A DNA stretch of 64,000 nucleotides from Schizophyllum amplum (Eukaryota; Basidiomycota; Agaricomycetes; Agaricales; Schizophyllaceae), in assembly GCA_007026445.1 (NCBI GenBank), contig VDMD01000073.1, forward strand, positions 62,001-126,000, in the 5' to 3' direction. This document shows, piece after piece, positions 24,101-33,800 of this stretch; position 1 is the stretch's first letter; each line of letters starts with the position of its first letter. Both the position numbers and the translations under genes were made by a program. A model generated the notes under the pieces. The model had not been told where the DNA came from. It was given only the letters and a program-made list of their open reading frames with translations, and did not search any database.

Positions 24101-25250
24101 GCCTCGTTCAGACCGGTCACATACTTACCCCGTCCTCGTCAGTATATGCGAGCGCGGAGAGGCCGCGTTTGATTGGGAGCCTTACGCTGAAAGCGTGCTC
24201 GTGCCCGGCGGATTTTACGCGCCTATGTATCGGTTGCCTGTGTGAGTCGGATGGATCAGCCGTTCATGGATCGCTGTTGATATCTCTTCGTAGCGCGTGC
24301 GGTTTTGACGATGTGTACGACGGAATAAGAGGCATAGAGGGATGGGACGATCCTTTCTTAGGAGAGATCATGTCCGTGATGGACGAGTCGCGAGCCAGGT
24401 GTGTACATACGACATCCGAGGTCGGTCGCGGCTTACGTTGTCTTAGGCGTTTTGCGGAGCTCCTTATGTTCGAGCAGCATGGTCCGTTCATCAACGAAGC
24501 AGCCATCGACCCGTCCGCGGTTGTTGCACTAGAGACATACATGGGATCTGGTGTCTTCCGCTTGTCCCACAAAGACACGAGGCTTCCCGCCATTTCCGTG
24601 TCATTCGCGGTGGTTCGCAGTAGCTGCCTCGACGAGATGCTGCCGGACGGCATAAGATATATGTACGCGTCTTTGTTTCAGGGGCTGCGTGAGCGACAGA
24701 TCTGTCTCGAGTGTACTGTATTTGGAGCCCGCGTACTGCGAGCTTGCATGAGGGACAACGCCCTCAAGTTTGCTACGATGGCAAATCCCGATGCCGGTGA
24801 GTATACGTTACTTGTCGTCGATAGGTGTCATCGCTCATGCATGCGCCAATGTCTTTTTGCAGACGATGCTGTTGCGGGGAGCGAACACAAGCCATGGGCC
24901 TTCTCAGCGGATACGAAGTTGCCACCGTTTGAGCCTCAGGCAGGGCAATCAGGTTTGTGGCGCACTTGTGCTAGCGCTCGCATATTGACTGTTTCGCAGT
25001 GCCTGTATTCGATGCTCGCCATAATTGGCACTTGTTCAAAGATCCTTCCTATTGGCCTGCGCAGTGCCCGCAGATGAAGGGACCCATCCCCAACGATTCC
25101 GTGGCTATCATTGTGCATACCACGACCATGACGTTCGGGAGGGCGCACGAGGAGAGGGAGCACGACGTCCATCACAATGTGATGTTCGTCGTTGTGTACG
25201 CCGATGGACCAGTGGCTTCGTTCGAGAGTCGCAGAAAGGAGAGGACGTGA
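12149..25250 (+). CDS. X1: lineage-specific protein with PFINEA-type core; intron 1 carries a gypsy element
   Basis: Function unknown. Start chosen at GMSADDMQ because its paralogue X2 (51511) begins GMNPDQLQ in the same way. Exon 1 is 12149-12213 and exon 2 is 22478-22612, joined in frame if the gypsy insertion is spliced out with the intron. Later exons include 23343-23390, 23538-23648 and 23697-23735, at the same positions and phases as X2. The middle is rich in Pro, Lys, Ser and acidic residues (disordered). The conserved core near 24475-24780 contains [19 protein letters not shown]. The C-terminal exons (from about 24862 to the stop at 25250) encode [13 protein letters not shown] and a strand-rich end with MFVVVYADG. 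It sits 5' of an F-box gene. No catalytic motif is visible. Confidence 0.65.
12246..12754 (-). repeat. 3' LTR of the gypsy element
   Basis: 509 bp direct repeat of 21942-22450. It begins TGTCACGACGCG at 12754 (minus strand) and ends at 12246 beside the ATCTG target duplication. The polypurine tract lies immediately inside it. Confidence 0.95.
12755..12770 (-). other. Polypurine tract of the gypsy element
   Basis: In element sense this reads CTTAGCAGGGGGGTAA and abuts the first base of the 3' LTR. A G6 run beside the LTR is the expected plus-strand primer position. It lies just after the pol stop codon (12775-12773). Confidence 0.8.
12773..16723 (-). CDS. pol: Gypsy Pol polyprotein (protease, RT, RNase H, integrase, chromodomain)
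   Basis: One uninterrupted frame of about 1,315 codons. In order: aspartic protease with [10 protein letters not shown]; reverse transcriptase with FVQDYRKLN and the catalytic YLDDIL; RNase H with [13 protein letters not shown] and YDREMLAI; integrase with an HHCC zinc-binding region ([15 protein letters not shown]), core D.....D..E signals ([17 protein letters not shown]) and [15 protein letters not shown]; and a C-terminal chromodomain ([19 protein letters not shown]). There is no ATG at the frame's start; the first is CMHSTSAY, 13 codons inside. Pol is in the -1 frame relative to Gag and overlaps its stop, so expression by -1 frameshifting is likely. All domains look intact, so the element may still supply enzymes. 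Confidence 0.95.
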   Translation of the reverse strand, partial: LERVRANAAASAPLPPYCMHSTSAYDSTYITTLYSSREIDPSSSHFRIRVTLGGLNRSTDIAAMIDSGATSPFLDRKFVQRLRIRSFPLRHPIAVYNIDGTLNTAGSITHFSRLRMTLDGWTGYVDFLITDLGGESVILGLPWLRRVNPSIDWRKGEFQIPRPRPPPVEVIEEDDTPPGPTDEPAHGALLEYVGDDAALRAQVNSAHAAMSDTPSPAVLDSAATDTAPEPSPPLPFTMPEAEEEPPLCRLRANRATRRAWVRAGVLEDSKEEVWCAAGFTYSQQLAEAANKDKPVRTFEEMVPEAYRDYAHVFSETESERLPAHKAWDHAIDLVPGAPATMRTKIYPMSRNEQEELDRFLEENLRKGYIRPSKSPLSSPVFFVKKKDGKLRFVQDYRKLNEFTVKNRYPLPLVADIVSRLQGAKYFTKFDVRWGYNNVRIKTGDEWKAAFSTNRGLFEPLVMFFGLTNSPATFQALMNSIFSDLIAAGKVAVYLDDILIFSKTLEDHRTVVREVLDRLRKHDLYLRPEKCEFEREEIEYLGLVIREGEVRMDPVKVAAVRDWPSPKNLRDLRGFLGFANFYRRFIKDFSKVARPLNDLTKKDVKWHWDAPQRTAFETLRDAFISAPVLALWDPDRPTRIEVDASGYATGGALMQKLEDDLWHPVAFRSASMQPAERNYEIYDREMLAIIEALKDWRGFLEGLPQPFEIVTDHSNLEYWRTAQDLSRRQARWALWLSRFDFRMVHRPGAANTQADPLSRMPHHRVSDNDDNREQIVLGPERFAKLAANTLVANPLEDRIRQASEREAVVLEGLESLRKNGPRQLTNGLAEWEEDNGLIYYRGRVYIPPDKDLRREVVKQCHDLPTAGHPGLHGTLQLVDSHFWWPTMRSFVEKYVAGCDACARRKAHHHTPQTGTHPLEVPAGPWEHVGVDLITNLPTAHGYNAIFVCVDHFSKQVHAIPCDTHLTASDAADLYYREIFRLHGLPLRFISDRGSQFVAAMMRALLKRLGIEYNFSTAYHPATNGQTERANQEVEKYLRMFVSHRQDDWDEHLPAAEFVINSHPNSSLGTSPFEIMYGYLPLFNIPIGRKSRSPLADQRIELLKEAREDAVHALELAKKHQQERHTHGDAPPLRFEVGDRVWLNAKNVNIKVPSRKLGARYLGPFSIKEKVGDLAYRLELPLDHKGIHNVFHIDKLTPWKGNDVNGETPQPPEPVEVEGKEEYEVEDILDSRIRNKVLQYRVKWKGYDESHNGWEPAAHLANAKRKLNAFHKKHPSAPRAINASIFASLPWQPIVNFTAAPPQELGWEDGLYADHRGR
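16715..16735 (-). promoter_or_regulatory. Candidate -1 ribosomal frameshift site between gag and pol
   Basis: The gag frame ends CAG AGT TTT TAG (stop 16722-16720) and pol is open in the -1 frame across this point. The five-T run lets a P-site TTT re-pair one base back. It is not a canonical X XXY YYZ heptamer, so the mechanism is inferred. Confidence 0.4.
16720..17173 (-). pseudogene. gag: Gypsy Gag, 3' part (two CCHC zinc knuckles), cut off by insertion
   Basis: Nucleocapsid end of Gag. Two zinc knuckles are visible: [14 protein letters not shown] and [15 protein letters not shown] Gln/Pro-rich linker and an amphipathic C-terminus ([10 protein letters not shown]) follow. The stop is at 16722-16720. 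The frame enters from the inserted 3,229 bp TIR element at 17174; it matches the frame leaving the other side of that element at 20403-20409, with the duplicated 7 bp CATGGCG present on both sides. The break is therefore purely the insertion; no other lesion is visible in this part. Confidence 0.9.
18996..19032. repeat. Perfect 37 bp palindrome in TIR element copy 1
   Basis: Two 18 bp arms (CCAGCAACCACGACCGCG and its exact complement) around a single central C at 19014. It can form a near-loopless cruciform. The same structure is at 36921-36957 in copy 2. Confidence 0.95.
19953..19976. repeat. Perfect 24 bp palindrome in TIR element copy 1
   Basis: Arms TCCCCACCTATG / CATAGGTGGGGA with no spacer. 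It lies about 430 bp from the right end. Repeated at 37878-37901 in copy 2. Confidence 0.95.
20403..22004 (-). pseudogene. gag: Gypsy Gag, 5' part (capsid-like), cut off by insertion
   Basis: Long frame with a Pro/Ser/Thr-rich N-terminal region, then a retrotransposon Gag/capsid-like helical part ([51 protein letters not shown]). It runs into the inserted TIR element after APDPYAM, and its frame is kept by the 3' fragment at 17173. The first in-frame ATG (22004) lies inside the 5' LTR, 63 bp from its inner end. Translation may therefore begin in the LTR-derived leader, or at a later Met such as the one before [12 protein letters not shown]. Confidence 0.85.
21942..22450 (-). repeat. 5' LTR of the gypsy element
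   Basis: 509 bp direct repeat of 12246-12754. The outer end at 22450 adjoins the ATCTG duplication (22451-22455). It contains the in-frame ATG of gag. Promoter position within it cannot be fixed by eye. Confidence 0.95.
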
Positions 25251-25425
25251 CGCTGCCCGTAGGACATATTGTAGAATGTACCTGCAGATATATGTATACA
25301 GATGCCGTGTTTACCAGTGAGATTCATCCGAATAGCAGGGTGACCGTTATTTACGTCACGTGTCATAGAATCACGGGATTATTTATGTCCGAGTTCGGTC
25401 TTCGTTTTCGTTCTGATCCACCACC

Positions 25426-26978
25426 ATGGCCTTTCGCGATGTCATCCGCTCGCGCGCTCATGCCGTCCGCTCGCGTGATCTGACACCTACATCTACCACT
25501 TACTTCCAGCCACTTTTACCGGTGGAACTGGTTAACAAGATATCCGGACAGCTGGGACCGGAAGATGTGGCGAGCGTGCGCCAGACATGCAAATATGCGG
25601 CCGATACCCTAGCGCCGTACACGATGGTGGAGTTGCACCTCGACGAAGTGCTGTACGACAAGCTCTACGAGAACATAATGCCCTCTCCGGACGTCCCGTC
25701 TCTTTCGTCCGCGCTGGATGTGGGGCGTCCGATGGATGACGGCGTGTGCCATGGTCCGCCTACGTCGTGGGCGACATGCAACAATGGGTGGGGCTCTCCC
25801 ACATATCATCACGGTAGCGCACATACGAACAAGGAGCCTCAGCTGCTATGTGCCGATCCCGTCTTCGTGAATGCGGGTACGTTCTGCCCGTGCGACGACG
25901 TATTCTATTGCTGATTAAATAATAACTAGATAGGTTTCAACGGCAACTATCAGACCACTGCAAGTCGATTAGTTTGCGTTGTCCTTTCGGCGCCAAGGCT
26001 GAACTGCTCTACCAAGTGGCCATATTCGCGCAGCCGGTCATCCTCCGCCTAGTCATCATCGGCAACGGCTTATTCGATGGGGTGGACTGGCGCCGCATTT
26101 TCTGGGTGCTATCGACGAATGGATCCGTCTCGCTTCTGCGTAAGCTGGAGATGTTGGAGTTGGAGAGCGTCCCCGCGTATTTCGTCCGGAGGATGATATT
26201 GGATGGTCCGCTGGGTATCTTGCTGGTGTCACTCGCCTCTCTATCTCGGACCCATTCAGCGCGTGGTACAATCCGAATGTGAGCGATGTGTGGATGCAGG
26301 AGGCCATGAACGATGAACGCGACCTCTTCTTACCCAACGTGCACACACTTGTGCTGGACTTTGGCGAACGCCCCGACGAACTTATCCGCCGTATTCACTT
26401 CACCAACGTCGAGGACGTGAAGGTATTTATTTCCACTCCGCTGGCTTGGACTGCTGCGCGCCGTATACTTCTCGCCAATGGACACTGTTTGCGCGTTCTT
26501 CGGCTGGCTCGCAGTGCTCTCGCCGTGATCCCCAGTGAGTTTCCTATGAACGTCCGTGGTCCCCTTGATGTGCTTAATTGTCGCAGTTGGCCAGGAGGCC
26601 GTCGATGTGTTTGGCACTCTTGAGGAACCACTGCCCATCCAAGTGCTCGATGTTGCTGCGGACGCCCTCTCGTTTTGCACCAGGGCGGCGGAGAAGACGC
26701 GGCCCGGTGAAGTAGACCTCATAGTCCGAGACTTTTTCGCCTGCGCACGCTCTCCGGCCGATTATTCCGTGCTGGCCGCTGTCATCGAACACGGCAAATG
26801 GAAGAGTGTATCTGTTGTGATAGACGGGCGGTGGACCGCTGCTGGTGAGTCATTTCTGACCGCTCTATGCTGTTGCTTACGTACCGCAGAGAACCGCGCC
26901 TCCGCGCATCGTATCATCGAGGACTTCCACCGCCGATTGCGGCCGGCCGTAGCTGCTGTGGTGCCCGGTGCGATTTGA
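25426..26978 (+). CDS. F-box protein with leucine-rich C-terminal part
   Basis: Likely substrate receptor of an SCF ubiquitin ligase. The N-terminal F-box-like segment starts near residue 25: FQPLLPVELVNKISGQLGPE, followed by DVASVRQTCKYAADTLAPY. The rest is leucine-rich with repeat-like spacing (RKLEMLELESVPAYF, NVHTLVLDFGERP, HCLRVLRLARSALAVIP), as in many basidiomycete F-box proteins. Introns lie near 25877-25930, 26215-26270, 26532-26585 and 26846-26889. The start ATG is 175 bp after the X1 stop, on the same strand. The downstream JmjC gene converges on it, with about 140 bp between stops. Substrate unknown. Confidence 0.7.
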
Positions 26979-27117
26979 GGCGTATCTTGCTTGTATCTTA
27001 CTGTTGTATGTGTTTATTCTCTTGGCGTGCGTCCATGTATAATATGTTGCTTGTCTACGATGCGTGCGGTGAGAATGTTCCAGTATTGATTGTCCGTGTA
27101 ATGCGTAAGTATTCGTT

Positions 27118-29830
27118 CTAAGAGTAGCTATCATCATCCAACTCGTCGACGTCGGTAAGGTCGCTGCTGGCTGGACTGGCGCTCCCGTTTACTTCGTCTG
27201 CGCGAGCCGTTCGTGAGAGGTCATTCATCAGGTCCCCGCCTTTTCCACTCCTCCCTAGGTGCCGCGGTCCCGCTTGGCGCTTGTCGTCTACATGCTCAGA
27301 GAGCAGATCCTGGGTGAGTCCTGCGACGTCCATTATGGGGCCGGGATCTTCCCAATTGTTTCCGTCGACGATGTATTCGGGTCCTGGTAGGGAATGCTCC
27401 TTGCTCCTGCCGTACTGGCGACTGCACGCGTGCAGAATGCGAAAGGCTACCGTGTGCGCGAGTCGTTCGAATTCGGTGCCATTCAGCGCCCAGTCTTGGT
27501 CGCGCAGGTGCGTGGTCATGTCGTACTCTGCCATGGCCTCTGCGTTGCGCATGCGACTTGCATGTTCCGCCACCGCTCGCGCGTCGGCTTTCGAGCTGCT
27601 GGTTCGGGGGATGGATCCGTCTGCTGCGGGCCGCACCTTCTCCAACGGATCTGGAGCGGGAATGTAGTCGAAGGGGCGCATCAACATAAGCGACAGGGCT
27701 ATCATAGGTTTCTTCCTGAAGACTATTTTCTTATCAGCTTGGGCGATGTAACGGAACGCACGACGTACGCTGACCAGCGGAAGCGCGAGCAGGAAGCGCA
27801 GCTGCCATTGATATTAGCATCAGCTGCACGGCGCAGTTGTGATTGTGGTTGGTAGCGTCAAGACTTCTGCGTTGCACTCGTCGGCTGAGTTCTACGCAGT
27901 GCAAGTCTCCGTATCCGAACCAGTGTTTACCCGCGGCAGCGCAGGGTACGGGCGTGTACGCCGCGTGCACTTTGCCTGCTGGCTGATATCTATGTTGCGG
28001 TCTGTTAGTGTTGCTGCAGCTCGTATACATGCAAAGGGACGTACAGTTTCATTCCTGGTCGCAAGTCGACAATACACCCGTCGGGTTTCCACTTCTCGTC
28101 CTGCTTGCGAGCTCGGGTCTTGCCTTTTCCGACCTGAATGCGCTCGGGTATCTCTAGTACGTCGGTTTTGGAAGCTAATATGAGGTCGCACATTCGCTGT
28201 ACGAGCGTCGCATGCGCAGCGCGTCTTTCCTTGAGGGTCGCTGCCTCGGGAAGACTGGGCAGAGGGGGGGCGCTGAAGAATATCCATTTCTTCATGCCGC
28301 CGCCTCGTATCTGCGCAGAAGTCGCCATGCCGCTGGCGTCGACGTGCCCTCTTGTGAAGAAGCCGGCGGTGTGAAGGAGGAACCAGTCCTGCGTCTGGAG
28401 CATATCGGAGGGTACCGCGAAGTTGCCTTTGTACATGCAAACGTATGCCTTCCTGACGGACTCGATAATGTTATCAGCGACTCGGCTGAGGATATGTTAG
28501 ACGGACGATGGAGTACGAGGGAGTGTTACTCGCTCTGTTATCATGTCGTTCTGTGGAAACCCGCAGACGAGATCCAGTATGCATCGCACTTTTCGACCGC
28601 TCTTCAGCCACTTCTCGAAGTCGAGCAGCGTACCGTGTACGTATGGCTCAAGTGGCTTGACCTCTCTGACTTCGGCGTCTGGTTCGAGATCATACGTTGA
28701 GACGCAATTCGTGGTGCAATTGATGTAAACTCACCGTGAAACTCCCTTGCGACGTGCAAGCTTGCGCCGACGACACCGTCCACAGGATCGTCGCCCCAAT
28801 GCTCGGGTTGCATGATGGTGTCCTGCTCCCAATTGGAGCACGATTGCGCCCACCTCAATGAGTCAGGAAAGCCGTCGAAGACAAGGGGCATACCCTTGCA
28901 CATGCACTCGCGTATGAGGCGTATAGCGTCGCGCATGTTGGTGTACTGAACGTGCGTGCACAGATCCGGGCGCTCCCTAGAATCTTTGAAAGAGCGGGCT
29001 ATGTTGATGACTATCGTCTCGTCCTACAGGTGGCGTCATTCGAGTCCAAAAGGGCAATTCAGAATATACGCACGAATTCCAGCTTGTTTCGCCCACTTGT
29101 CTCGTCAGGCAGATAAGGGAGTACAGTACGCAGCCCGCCAGGCCAGATCACAGTCGGTGAGCCGGGGTAGTGAGGCGCGTAGTCCGTGATGTCCTGCCCC
29201 TGGGGACCGTACTGCTTCCAGTCTGAGTTCCATGCGTTGTCGTTGTTCAAATTCTCATCGGTGGATTCATGCTGACTCGTACCACTCAGGTGGGGCACAT
29301 TCTCAACGGAGGCGTCATGATCCTCATCTGCAATAGCGGGGCCGTGCTCTGTGATGTTCTGTTCGCCTGACCACGCGTCCCGTGCTGCACGGTGCGAAGC
29401 AGATCCCTCAAATCGTTCCGTCTGTCGGTCGTCGGCCGAATTTCGAACGCTTGCGGCACGCTTCCCGATGATGGGGGCTTGAGGGGCGCAGGCAAATACA
29501 GAGGTTGTATAGGGGGGTGTGGCGCTCTGCAGCCCCACTGGTGTCGTGGCCTTCTTAGCGGCCGCGACTGCGTCTCTATCCTTCTTCCTTATACTGATAC
29601 CAGACGGCACATGTTAGCATTGGTGACGATGTGAACGGTAGACGGACTCACTACTTATTGTGGCGAGCTTCCGCCTTGGCGTCCCGTATTTGCACCGAAG
29701 GTTTAGATTCAGCGGGGTTAGTCCCCACCCATATCTTCGTCATCTGCGTATGCCATTTCCGCTTGCTTGTGCCTGGTTCAACAATTTGAGAGGGTTCGTC
29801 GGACGAAGAATGGACGACTGTGTGTTCCAT
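27118..29830 (-). CDS. JmjC-domain protein (Agaricomycete-expanded family)
   Basis: Putative Fe(II)/2-oxoglutarate oxygenase. The N-terminal about 200 residues are polar and disordered. A conserved block then begins HVQYTNMRDAIRLIRECM and continues with GMPLVFDGFPDSLRWAQSC. The JmjC core has LLHTAGFFTRGHVDASG (iron-binding H-x-D) and GGGMKKWIFFS (Lys expected to bind 2-oxoglutarate); the third iron ligand is probably the His in GKVHAAYTPVP, on the next exon near 27955. The C-terminus is acidic and ends SDLTDVDELDDDSYS. All three iron ligands are present, so activity is plausible; the substrate could be a histone, another protein or RNA. The start at MEHTVVHSS (29830) is the most likely because upstream sequence soon becomes LTR-like. 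Introns near 29600, 29050, 28720, 28450, 28000 and 27720 are approximate. Confidence 0.75.
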
Positions 29831-29984
29831 GGTTCTGGGCAAAGTGATCGCGGTAAATAGAGGTCCGATTGGCCGTTCCGTAAATGGACATATTGTCTCT
29901 GATAACGAACCTTTGTTAAGCATCGGCGATAAGCCACCCCAAAAGCGGACTGCGTGTTTCCTGGCACCCAACGATGTATGAGAT

Positions 29985-30180
29985 TCCCATATTCAATGGA
30001 CATAACCAGTGAAACACTTTGCTCTGACCATGGGGTTAACCAGACTCTGGCTATGAGGCTCAGATGGTTATGTCCAGTGATTTGGCCAAATTGAGGCATT
30101 TACATTTCTCAGGCATATAAGGGTATGCTTAGGCCTATTTAAGAGGTTTGAGGCAGGCTGGAAGCCTAATTTAATGGTAA
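29985..30180 (+). repeat. Copia-type LTR-like module A
   Basis: Contains TGGACATAACCAGTG at 29997, CTGACCATGGGGTTAACCAG at about 30028, the inverted TGGTTATGTCCA at 30065-30076, a TATA-like GCATATAAGG and then TGGTAAACCGG, where an LTR would end at a primer site. Module B (47335-47560, reverse strand) shares these blocks in order. No copia gag or pol is nearby, so this is a solo or truncated LTR if the reading is right. Confidence 0.4.
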
Positions 30181-30429
30181 ACCGGTATATACATGGATAT
30201 ACTACGGTTCGGATCAATTCCGGTGGTTTCCGTGCTGCCGCCAGCCACGCGACAGCCGCCGCCACCGCCGCCTGCTAAAAGACGGCTGGTATGCTGCGCT
30301 GGCGGCTCCCCGTTGCTTTCAGCATGCGTCCCCGGGACCTTCTGAGGCTGAGGGACATATCCTGAATGATAGCCATACCAGGCGCGCGGTAACGCACGCT
30401 CCGATGGGCTCTCCTCGTCGTCTGCCGCT

Positions 30430-30862
30430 CGCTGCTCCTCGCTGCTTGCCTCTCCGGGTATCCGACAACAATGGGCCATTGCTCCTGCTTCGACGCCGAG
30501 CGCGGTACGCGCCCTGGATCCCTGCAGCTCGCGCGCCACGGGCTGCTTCTCGCTCGACATCAAGCGTGATACGACAGCCGGCGCCTGCTCCTTGTTGCTT
30601 GCCGCTCCGGGTATCCGACGACGATGTGCCCATGCTCCCGGTTCGACGCCGAGCGCGGTACGCGCCCTGGATCCCTGCAGCTCGCGCGCCACGGGCTGCT
30701 TCTCGCTCGACATCAAGCGTGATACGACAGCCGGCGCCTGCTCCTTGTTGCTTGCCACTCCGGGTATCCGACGACGATGTGCCATTGCTCCTGGTTCGAC
30801 GCCGAGCGCGGTACGCGCCCTGGATCCCTGCAGCTCGCGCGCCGTGCGCTGCTTCTAGCCCG
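30430..30862. repeat. 153 bp-period minisatellite, about 2.8 copies
   Basis: The landmark CGACGCCGAGCGCGG occurs at 30491, 30644 and 30797, exactly 153 bp apart. The period is a multiple of three, so all frames stay open, giving long but meaningless repeat ORFs. It lies in a GC-rich tract (about 30200-31260) between module A and the 3' end of KDZ-1. Confidence 0.95.
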
Positions 30863-33800
30863 GCGCCACGCGCGATGCACAATCCGGCATCCGACGTCTG
30901 GACATTGTCCCTTGCTGCTCCGGGTGTCCAACCACGCGGCGATGCGCTCACTGCTCCTGGTCCAGCGTCCGCGCTTCTCTGCGTGGTGAAAGCTGGACGA
31001 CAGCAGCAGCCGCGTGGCCGTTATCGCTCCCGCTGCGCGTGGACCGACGATACTCCTCCTGTTGTGCTCGACGGGCGCTCGCCACACGTCGCTCCTCGTC
31101 CGACCCTCCCTTGACGGTACGTGCTCCTCGACCCACTCCTTCGCCTTGCAACCTGACGCCTCCTCGTCCTGTGCCGGTACCTGCACACGGTCTTATCGCC
31201 AGTCGCGCCTCCTCGCGATGCACTCTCCGTACTGTGCTGGCCCTTCACCACTGTGCAGATCCCCTCACAGTCAAGCAGGTGCCGCATCATGCGCGGTCTC
31301 CGGTGCAGGCGTGTCGACGTGCTCGTCTGTAGTTTCCTCGAAGCCCAGCAAGCCCTGAGACTCAGCAAGCCAGACCTCGGCGTTGTCGTTGAGTTCCTGC
31401 CATCGCTCGAAGATACGTCTTTTGGTCTTGCCCAGGGGGCGGTTCCAGACGTGTCGGAAGTGGTCGCGCAGCTGAAGCCACATATCGTGGTGCTTCAGCG
31501 CGTAGGCGCGTGTGCCCGAGTGATAGGCAGGCCCACGGCCTAAGTCGATGTCGGCGCGGGCGAGCCATGCCTCCGCCTCGAACTCCAAACTACGGAGGCA
31601 GCGCCGCATGTCTTCGCGCAGCAATTCAGCCTCCTCCACCCATCGATCCTTGCGAGCCATAGCCCGCGCCCATAGATGCTGAATTGCTGATGAATTGTTA
31701 GTCAATCTTGTCGTATTCGCATGCAAAGGATACATACTTTTGTCAACGTTGTCCTTATCAACGTCGGTATCTGAGTACACGCCGTTGGCGGTCCAGATCC
31801 ACGACATGGTGTGCTTGCTGGTCGATACGTGTATATGCCGGGCGCGCTGGCGCCCGGCCGCGGCCATTCGACGTGCTGCATTGTCGTCGTCCTCCGTCAG
31901 CTCGCCCTCGAGCTGTAGGTCCTTCGCGAGCAGTTTGGGGAAGTCGGGGTCATCATCGACGTTGCGTAAGCTGAGTATCGCCGCGCGGGACGCACGATAA
32001 GTCTCCGCGTCGAAGTCGATGCGTTCTTGCAGAGTGGCGAGCATAGTGCGCGCGCGCGTGTTCTGCTTCTGGCCCGTCAGGGTCTTATTCCGATACTCGA
32101 TGTAATACTGTTTGGCATGAAGCTTCTTGCGCAGCCCCAGTAGAGCGTCGCGCCCGCTCGCTCGCCGCAATTGGAGTTCCTTTTCCGGCAGACCTTCCGC
32201 GCACGACATGCGGACGGCATCCGCCGGTAAGCGCGAGGGCATTGTGATCTGTAGGTGCTCTGGATCGATAGCTTTGTCGACCACGCTGTGCTGCGCCAGG
32301 GATGGCGCGCCGGGGATATGAGTCTTCAGGAGATCGTTGAAGGGCTTGAGCTTGTCCAGCAGCGACCGACGGCGGTTATTGATAAGTCCCTCGACGTTCA
32401 TCGGCAGTACAGCACGGCCCGAAAGGTCTGCAATGATGCGGCGTCTGATGTATCTCATTAGCAAGACCACTCGCGGCCGGGTATAAGACGTACTGTGCAG
32501 TCTCAAGGCGCATTCCTGCTACCAAAAAGGCGGTCTGTGACGTGCCCTGTACGCCCGCTCGTCCCTCCTTGATCTCCTGCAGTTCCTCGCGGTCCAGTGA
32601 TCGCCGTACTTCGGCCTCCGACAAACCCTCTGCTCTGCTGTTAGCCCCACTGACGCGACGAAAACTCGACGGCTTACCTATCATGGGAGTGGTATATGGG
32701 CAGGGCAGAGAACGGTCGCTCTTCCACGCCGCAATCTCAGCCTTCCATCGTTGCAGCACTTCCGGCTCGATCGCCTTGCATATCGAGCGGAACGACTCGA
32801 CCTGGACCTTGAGCTCGTCCGTGGCTACAATGTAGCGGCGTGCGAGTAGATACACTAAGGCAGCATGGTGAGTCTCGCGATGACGGTGGACAGACTGAGC
32901 AACTGACCCAAAGTGACCAACTTCCCGAAGTTGACGTTGTCGACCTTGTCCTCGAGCCAGTCGTGGCGCGCGCCCGCTCCCATGTACTTGGTCGCCCATG
33001 CAAACGGGTTGAGTAACGACCATATGCGTTCGATAGCCTCTCCGTCCGTACGCCCAATGCCGTCGTGATACTTGAGCGAGTTGCGAGTCCGACAAATCTC
33101 TTCGTGAATCCCACCGTGCCACACCGGCAAGCCAAACACGACATCCAACTCCTTCGCATCCTTCTGCAGCACCGGCGGTAACTTCTTCATGCGCGCAAAG
33201 AAGTTAATCATGTACTGACACCCTATGTCGTACGACACTGTCAGCGCGGCGTATCCGAGCATCACGATCACAGATAATAGGATATAATCCACGTTGCAAT
33301 AACTGAAATCAAGCGCGTCAGACGATGAGCAGTGAGCAGACGCTAGACATACCGCTCGCCCTTCTGCAGGTCGGCTAGGCCGTGAGGCTGTACCAGCTCA
33401 TGCCGTGCGCAGATCGTCCCGCCCACACCCGAGACGCGCAAGCCCGTCGTCGCTTTGGTATCCTTCTCGACGAGGGCTTGGAAGGCGATGCAAGTACTTA
33501 TCTGGAATTCAAGTGTCAGATATGCGGCATCACGGGCAAGCATCACGCGCCGACTTACATCGACTTCGTTGACATAGCTGGCGATGTGTTCTTCATACTC
33601 CTTCTTCTTTACGAAGTACCCCATGCCATCGCCAAGTTCGGGGTCGTGACGCTCGTTCTGTCGCACGAGATTCTTCAGGCGAAAGTTGGCATCGAAGGCG
33701 AGGGTCGGGCGATAAAGGAATCTATTGATCTGTTAGTTGAAATCCTCGAGCAACATGTCGTTGGTACTCACGCTTCGGATGCGTCCACGTCTTTCCAACC

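Noticed and set aside
30171..31368. Several long open frames over the minisatellite region
   Set aside because: Products of a 153 bp repeat in GC-rich DNA; none has a recognisable domain.
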